Shown piece after piece: positions 59,540-64,000 of a stretch of DNA of 64,000 nt. Numbering within the stretch: the stretch's first letter is position 1; each line of letters opens with the position of its first letter. The notes under the pieces were generated by a model that searched no databases, was not told where the DNA came from, and was given only the letters and a program-made list of their open reading frames with translations. Source of the DNA: Chloroflexota bacterium (GTDB lineage Bacteria > Chloroflexota > UBA11872); the NCBI GenBank assembly GCA_026708035.1, contig JAPOVQ010000030.1:62001-126000 (forward strand). Reading direction: 5' to 3'. The position numbers were made by a program, and so were the translations under genes.

Positions 59540-60337
59540 CTAAGGAACGCGCGCTCGCAGGAACTCGTAACTGGAGCGCAGACAGTCGAACGGGTCGCGC
59601 AAGCACTGGTCCTGCTCGACGACCCACGCCTCGGTCCCGGCAGCATGGCTGGCGGCCAGGATGCGCTCCCAGTCCAGGTTGCCCTCGCCGACCGGCGCAA
59701 AGAAGGGGCGCGCGCCGGCCTCGGCGTCGCGGACCATCTCCAGGTCCTTGCAGTGCAGCAGCGGCACCCGCCCGGAAAGGCGCTCGATCAGGCTGCCCGG
59801 GTCGACGCCGGCAAACGCCGCCCAATAGACGTCGATCTCGATGGCCAGACTTGGTTCGTCGATCAGAAGGTCGAACATCGTGCGGCGGTCGGGGCCGAAG
59901 CGCAGGAACTCGTGGGCGTGATTGTGATAGCCCAGGCGCATGCCGTGCTCGCCGAGGATTTGCGCCACCAGCGCCGCCTCGCCGGCGAATGCCGCGTAGC
60001 TGTTGGGGTCGAACTTGTCGAACTCGTCGACGAAGGCGGGAATGCTGATGATGGAGCAGTCGAGCGCATAGAGCCGATCGACCACTGCTGAGGTGTTGCC
60101 ACGGATCTCGCGCCACCGGGCGTGGGCGCCGACGCAGGCCAGGCCGGCATCGTCCAGCATGCGCTTCAGCTCGCGCGCCGAAATCGCCGGGTCGGGCCCT
60201 TCCAGCAGCGGCACGCCGGCCGCCTCGACGCCGTGATAGCCAATATCGCGCAGCCGTTCCAGTCCAGCGGCGAATTCCGCGGGCGATGTGACTTCACGTC
60301 GGATCGTGTAGAGGGCCGCGGCGAGCGTCACGGTCAT
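59540..60337 (-). CDS. Sugar phosphate isomerase/epimerase (xylose-isomerase-like)
   Basis: This 265-residue TIM-barrel protein is of the IolE/AP_endonuc_2 type. Metal-ligand candidates: HNHAHEF in strand 5, Asp in EIDVYWA, His in LLHCKDLE, Glu in VVEQDQ. Its start codon overlaps the stop of the next gene upstream on this strand by 4 bp (ATGA at 60334-60337), so translation is coupled. It is shorter than its partner at 60334-61305 and only distantly similar. In the operon it would act on the product of the oxidoreductase, as in inositol or related cyclitol catabolism (inference). Confidence 0.87.
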   Translation of the reverse strand: MTVTLAAALYTIRREVTSPAEFAAGLERLRDIGYHGVEAAGVPLLEGPDPAISARELKRMLDDAGLACVGAHARWREIRGNTSAVVDRLYALDCSIISIPAFVDEFDKFDPNSYAAFAGEAALVAQILGEHGMRLGYHNHAHEFLRFGPDRRTMFDLLIDEPSLAIEIDVYWAAFAGVDPGSLIERLSGRVPLLHCKDLEMVRDAEAGARPFFAPVGEGNLDWERILAASHAAGTEAWVVEQDQCLRDPFDCLRSSYEFLRARVP

Positions 60338-61305
60338 GCCCAGTACGCGTCGCTGGTGGGCTGCTCGATGATGATCTCGCGCAGGAACCGCACCGCCTTC
60401 TCCAGGCCCTCCCGTGGCGACATCAGCGCGTCCTCGTGCTCGATGCTCAACGGCCCGTCGTAGTTCACCGTGCGCAGCGCGGTCACGATGTCGCGCCACA
60501 CCTCCGCGCCGTGGCCGTAGCCGACGGTGCGGAAGATCCAGGCGCGCTCCGACGTATCGGCCAACGACTTGGTGTCCAGCACGCCATGCTTCCGCGCGAT
60601 GGTGGGCTCGATGCGCGTGTCCTTGGCGTGGAAGTGGTGCAGCGCGCCCGCGCGTCCGATATCCAGAACCGCTTCCGGCACGTCGATCCCCTGCCAGAAC
60701 AGGTGGCTCGGGTCCAGGTTGGCGCCGATTTCGGGTCCAACCGCGTCGCGCAGCCGCAGCAGCGTCTCGGTGTTATAGACCACGAAGCCCGGATGCATCT
60801 CCAGCGCGATCTTGTGGATGCCGTGATCGCGGGCGAACGCCGCCGACTCGCGCCAGTAGGGGATCACCTTGGTCTCCCACTGCCACTCCAGGATCGCCGG
60901 AAAGTCCGTTGGCCAGGCATTGGTGACCCAGTTGGGATATTTCGCGCCCTCGTGGTCACCGGGACAGCCCGAGAAGCCGACCACCGTTTCCACACCAAAC
61001 TTCTCCGCCAGCAGGATCGCGTCGCGTTCCTCGGCGATATGCCGTTCCGCAATCTCCGCGTTGGGATGGATCGGATTGCCGTGCATGGCCAGCGCGCTCA
61101 GGTTGAGCCCACGCGACTCGATGGCCTCCTGGAACTCCGCGCGCTTCTCGTCGCTGGCCAGCAGCTCTTGGGCGTTGCAGTGCTCGTTGCCGGGATAGGC
61201 CCCGCAGCCGATTTCCAGGTCCTGCACGCCGATCGAGGACAGGTAATCCAGGGCCTCCGTCAACGGCAGATCGCGCAGCAAGACCGTCACCACGCCGATC
61301 CTCAT
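60334..61305 (-). CDS. Sugar phosphate isomerase/epimerase (xylose-isomerase-like)
   Basis: This 323-residue TIM-barrel protein is a paralogue of the 18995-19990 gene. Metal-ligand candidates: Glu in ALEMHPG, Asp and His in NLDPSHLFWQG, His in FHAKDTRIEP, Glu in SIEHEDAL. It starts ATG 61305, overlapping the TGA of the oxidoreductase gene upstream by 4 bp, and ends overlapping the start of the next isomerase by 4 bp. The three genes are thus a tightly coupled unit for one sugar or cyclitol pathway. Confidence 0.9.
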   Translation of the reverse strand: MRIGVVTVLLRDLPLTEALDYLSSIGVQDLEIGCGAYPGNEHCNAQELLASDEKRAEFQEAIESRGLNLSALAMHGNPIHPNAEIAERHIAEERDAILLAEKFGVETVVGFSGCPGDHEGAKYPNWVTNAWPTDFPAILEWQWETKVIPYWRESAAFARDHGIHKIALEMHPGFVVYNTETLLRLRDAVGPEIGANLDPSHLFWQGIDVPEAVLDIGRAGALHHFHAKDTRIEPTIARKHGVLDTKSLADTSERAWIFRTVGYGHGAEVWRDIVTALRTVNYDGPLSIEHEDALMSPREGLEKAVRFLREIIIEQPTSDAYWA

Positions 61306-62507
61306 GGGGCGTACTCGATCACGATGGGAACTCCGCCGCCCGCGGCGGACCTGGTGATGCCATCGAGGATCACGTCGCAGCGCCAGCCATCCTCGAACGT
61401 CGCGCCGTAGGGCGCCACGTCGGTGTCGTTCACGACGGCGTCCAGCAGGTGATGGATTTCATGCACGAAGGTGTGCTCCCAGCCGATGATATGTCCCACC
61501 GGCCACCACCACTCGATGAACGGGTCCTCGGGCTCGGTGATCAGCTCGCTGCGGAATCCCGGCTGGGGGTTCGACGGGTCGGGACGCAGGTGGACCTCGA
61601 GCTCATTGAGCCGCTCCAGGTTGAATCGGAGCGAGCCCTTCGAGCCGTTGATTTCGAAGATGTTGGCGTTGCGATGGCCCACGGCAAAGCGCGTGGCTTC
61701 GAGCGTGCCGATGGCGCCGTTCTTGAACTCGACCAACGCCACGAACGCGTCGTCCACGTCCACCGGCCCCTGCTCAGCCGGGTTCTCCGGCAGCGGTCGC
61801 TCCGACACGAACGTCTTGAGGCGCGCATTCACCACCGTCGGCTCCCCGACGAGGAAACGCGCCAGGTCGACGATGTGCGATCCCAGGTCGCCGAGGACGC
61901 CGCTGCCGGAGAGCGCCTGCCGCAGCCGCCACACTCGCGGATGTTCCGGGTCGGCCAGCCAGTCCTGGCAGTAGCGCGCGCGGAAGTGGTGAATTTGGCC
62001 CAGCGCTCCCTGCTCCAGCAGCAGGCGCGCCTTGCGCACGGCGGGCACGAAGCGGTAGTTGAACGCCACCATGTGCTTGCCGGGGGCGCGCCGGGCCGCA
62101 TCGAGCATTTGCCGGGACTCCACCGCATTGCGGCCCATGGGCTTCTCGCACAGCACGTGCTTGCCCGCGTCGAGGGCGGCGATGCTCACTTCGGCGTGAA
62201 TGTTGTTGGGGCCGCAGTTGTCGACCAGTTGGATCGATGGGTCGGCCAGCATCTCCCGCCAGTCGGCGTGGGCGCGCTCGAATCCGTAGCGACCGGCGGC
62301 CGCCTCGGCGCCCGCAAGCGAACGCGAGGCGACGCCTCGCAGCCTGGGCCGCGCCGGCGGCGGATAAGCCATGTAGGGCAACGTGCGAAAGGCATTCACA
62401 TGCGCCTGGCACATGAAGCCCGTGCCGATGATGCCGACGCCGATTTCGGGGATTCCGTCGACCAAGCCGCGGCCCGCCTCGGTCGCCACGCCCGCTTCAA
62501 CGTTCAT
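61302..62507 (-). CDS. Gfo/Idh/MocA family oxidoreductase
   Basis: This 401-residue protein is first in a three-gene operon with two sugar isomerases. Seen: GIIGTGFMCQAHVNAFRTLPY (nucleotide loop), VLCEKPMGRNAVESRQML with EKP, SGSGVLGDLGSHIVDLARFLVG with the C-domain Asp/His, and a longer C-terminal extension than its relatives (RSELITEPEDPFIEWWWPVGHIIGWEHTFVHEI). This resembles dehydrogenases acting on larger sugars. A 3-keto intermediate that is then isomerised by the next two enzymes is plausible. Confidence 0.9.
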   Translation of the reverse strand: MNVEAGVATEAGRGLVDGIPEIGVGIIGTGFMCQAHVNAFRTLPYMAYPPPARPRLRGVASRSLAGAEAAAGRYGFERAHADWREMLADPSIQLVDNCGPNNIHAEVSIAALDAGKHVLCEKPMGRNAVESRQMLDAARRAPGKHMVAFNYRFVPAVRKARLLLEQGALGQIHHFRARYCQDWLADPEHPRVWRLRQALSGSGVLGDLGSHIVDLARFLVGEPTVVNARLKTFVSERPLPENPAEQGPVDVDDAFVALVEFKNGAIGTLEATRFAVGHRNANIFEINGSKGSLRFNLERLNELEVHLRPDPSNPQPGFRSELITEPEDPFIEWWWPVGHIIGWEHTFVHEIHHLLDAVVNDTDVAPYGATFEDGWRCDVILDGITRSAAGGGVPIVIEYAP

Positions 62508-62648
62508 GGATCGGAATCTCGCCCGCCCAACAGCCGCACTCTAGCGGAATGGCGGCGCGTTAGCCCGTGCGCTGGGGAGATAGAGTGTCGCAATGTCACA
62601 GGTCGGGGCGCCTGTGGACGCGACTTCTGACGTTCGGGAGATTCAAAC

Positions 62649-63635
62649 ATGACTGACTTTGCGATTTCGAAGCTTGAATCTGTGAACCTGCGAACGGTGT
62701 GGGCGGAGGAGGCACAGCACTTCACGCCTTGGTTGGCGCAACCCGAGAACCTGGCGCGCTTGGGCGAGGCACTTGGTCTCACGCTGGAACCGCGCGGAAC
62801 CGAGCAAGCAGTCGGCGGCTTCAGCGCCGACATTCTCTGCCGCAGTCTGGACGGTGGAAGCGACGACGATTCTTGGGTCGTGATCGAGAACCAGTATGAG
62901 CGCACCGATCACGATCACCTCGGCAAGCTGCTTACCTATGCGGCAGGTCTCAACGCACGGACAGTGGTCTGGATTGCCGAAGAGTTTCGCGATGAGCATC
63001 GCGCTGCCCTCGACCTGTTGAACGCCAGCACCACGCGGGATTACGCCTACTTTGGGATCGAGATCGAGCTGTTGAGGATCGACGACTCGCGGCCCGCGCC
63101 TCGGTTTAACGTTGTCGTGCAGCCGAATGACTGGGCAAAAACAGTGCAAGCCGGAACTGGCTCGGGCGGTGAATTAAGCGAAACGCAGGCGATGCAGCTT
63201 GAGTTTTGGTCGGGCTTCTCAGAGCTCATGCAGTCGGACGGGGCCATTCCCTGCCGGCGGCCAAGGCCGCAGGCGTACATGACACACAACCTAGGAGTGT
63301 CAGGAATCAGGGTTGTTTCGTTCTTCACAACTTGGAACTCCGCCAGAGAGACTTCCTCGATTGGCGAATTGCGGGTTGCCCTAGAGTTCTTTGGACGTGA
63401 TCGTCAAGCGAGGTTCGACGGGCTAGCCGAGTCAGCGGACCTGATTCACCGCGACGCCGGGCAGCCATACCACTGGCAACCGTGGGAATCCGAGAGCATC
63501 AAGAGGGTCATGGTTCGGACGGATGCGGAGCTAGAAGACCGCGATAAGTGGCCCGACTACCAGACCTGGCTGAAGACTGAAGTCGAGCGCATGTTCAGCG
63601 TCCTCGTTCCGAAGGTACGTGAGTTGGCCGGGTAA
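62649..63635 (+). CDS. DUF4268 protein with PD-(D/E)XK-like N-terminal region
   Basis: This 328-residue protein has an N-terminal ~165 residues (FTPWLAQPENLARLGEALGLTL, then GGFSADILCR and VIENQYERTDHDHLGKLLTYAAGL) that show the Asp...Glu-x-Gln pattern of a PD-(D/E)XK nuclease-like core. A C-terminal DUF4268 domain has LEFFGRDRQARFDGL. Such genes are often solitary and are found near restriction or defence loci. Base composition is visibly lower in GC than neighbours, consistent with acquired DNA. It starts ATG 62649, codirectional with nothing nearby. Confidence 0.85.
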   Translation: MTDFAISKLESVNLRTVWAEEAQHFTPWLAQPENLARLGEALGLTLEPRGTEQAVGGFSADILCRSLDGGSDDDSWVVIENQYERTDHDHLGKLLTYAAGLNARTVVWIAEEFRDEHRAALDLLNASTTRDYAYFGIEIELLRIDDSRPAPRFNVVVQPNDWAKTVQAGTGSGGELSETQAMQLEFWSGFSELMQSDGAIPCRRPRPQAYMTHNLGVSGIRVVSFFTTWNSARETSSIGELRVALEFFGRDRQARFDGLAESADLIHRDAGQPYHWQPWESESIKRVMVRTDAELEDRDKWPDYQTWLKTEVERMFSVLVPKVRELAG

Positions 63636-63717
63636 GCCGGCCCTCGGAGACTCTTGCATAGCCGAGGCAGCTTCGGATGGCACGGAGTACCCTGGGCGGC
63701 TTCAGCTTGCGCGAGGA

Positions 63718-63748
63718 CTGGATTCCGGCTTTCGCCGGAATGACGGAC
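63718..63748. repeat. Palindromic repeat, family C
   Basis: CTGGATTCCGGC, TTTC, GCCGGAATGACGGAC: third copy of the 34388-34416 family, in the same orientation as that copy. Confidence 0.7.
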
Positions 63749-63809
63749 TCAAAATCGCCCACTGCCCGGGCGTTCAGGCCACGCAGGGAGGCTATTGAGA
63801 CGCCATACC

Positions 63810-64000
63810 ATGGGCTTCACGTATTGGGCTCAACGTGGGCGGAGGCGAACTGACTTGAAGTCCGTATGCTTCAAGGCCCTTGCCTTACTTGGCCTGGCGA
63901 CTCTGATGTTGGTTGCGTGCGGGGAAGCGGCGACGCCGGCTTCAGACGCCGAGCCGGCCGCGACGGCTGCCGCGGCCAGCGACGCGTCGGCGCGGGCGGA
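63810..64000 (+). CDS. Lipoprotein, partial (C-terminus beyond window)
   Basis: About 63 N-terminal residues are visible. From ATG 63810 the frame reads RGRRRTDLKSV, then a hydrophobic segment CFKALALLGLATLM ending in the lipobox LVACG, followed by an alanine- and acid-rich linker. It is therefore a lipid-anchored exported protein, possibly by the Tat route given the arginines. TTG 63855, 9 nt after GGAGG, is an alternative start that keeps the lipobox but drops the arginines. The mature domain lies outside the window, so no function can be named. Confidence 0.6.
   Translation, partial: MGFTYWAQRGRRRTDLKSVCFKALALLGLATLMLVACGEAATPASDAEPAATAAAASDASARA

Overview
The window is a GC-rich bacterial chromosome segment (roughly two thirds G+C by eye) with short intergenic gaps, frequent GTG/TTG starts, and TGA, TAG and TAA all used as stops. 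The gene mix is many Gfo/Idh/MocA oxidoreductases, xylose-isomerase-like sugar isomerases, BNR/sialidase-like proteins, DapA-type lyases, a sulfatase, phytanoyl-CoA dioxygenase-type genes and a Tat-exported peptide-type binding lipoprotein. This suggests a heterotrophic Chloroflexota-like bacterium (for example a SAR202-type or sponge-associated lineage). That assignment is inference from gene content; the window holds no rRNA, ribosomal protein or other marker gene.

Layout. 1-7 kb: HpcH/HpaI aldolase fragment, 2-hydroxyacid dehydrogenase, Gfo/Idh/MocA oxidoreductase, and a sulfatase/GH78 rhamnosidase pair. 7-14 kb: Tat lipoprotein binding protein bracketed by a 22-bp direct repeat, a BNR protein, a DapA-like lyase, and two DppB/DppC-type permeases. 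14-20 kb: four tandem BNR/sialidase-like paralogues followed by a sugar isomerase. 20-28 kb: two oxidoreductases, a ureidoglycolate-lyase-family protein, a pentapeptide-repeat protein, and two tandem putative glycosidase-like paralogues. 28-31.5 kb: two MFS transporters. 31.5-34.2 kb: three tandem DapA-like paralogues, one apparently starting at AUC. 34-39 kb: SGNH hydrolase, unknown proteins, alpha/beta hydrolase, oxidoreductase, then an intergenic mosaic of palindromic repeats. 39-44 kb: VOC protein, ThiF/MoeB, rhodanese, a degenerate Lon-like protein, and a DUF3179 gene interrupted by an in-frame TGA. 44-56 kb: GNAT, oxidoreductase, two creatinase-type M24 proteins, duplicated membrane proteins around a Nudix gene, BNR protein, PhyH dioxygenase, aldo/keto reductase, Asp/Glu-racemase-family protein, methyltransferase. 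56-64 kb: WD40-like propeller, oxidoreductases, an overlapping three-gene sugar operon, DUF4268 protein, and the start of a lipoprotein gene.

How the genes fit together: most enzymes fit uptake and stepwise dismantling of sulfated, deoxy or acidic sugars. Sulfatase, GH78, BNR proteins and the SGNH esterase would release sugars. Gfo/Idh/MocA enzymes, sugar isomerases, an aldo/keto reductase and a 2-hydroxyacid dehydrogenase would interconvert them. DapA-like and HpcH/HpaI lyases would split keto-acids. No substrate can be assigned from sequence alone.

The most striking item is the DUF3179 gene (42804-43835). Its reading frame continues through a single TGA that replaces the first cysteine of the family CPLC motif, giving U-P-L-C, with a possible SECIS-like hairpin 13 nt downstream: a candidate selenoprotein. 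Also notable are the tandem BNR family, a Lon homologue with an eroded ATPase but intact Ser-Lys protease dyad, and short hairpin elements nested inside other intergenic repeats.
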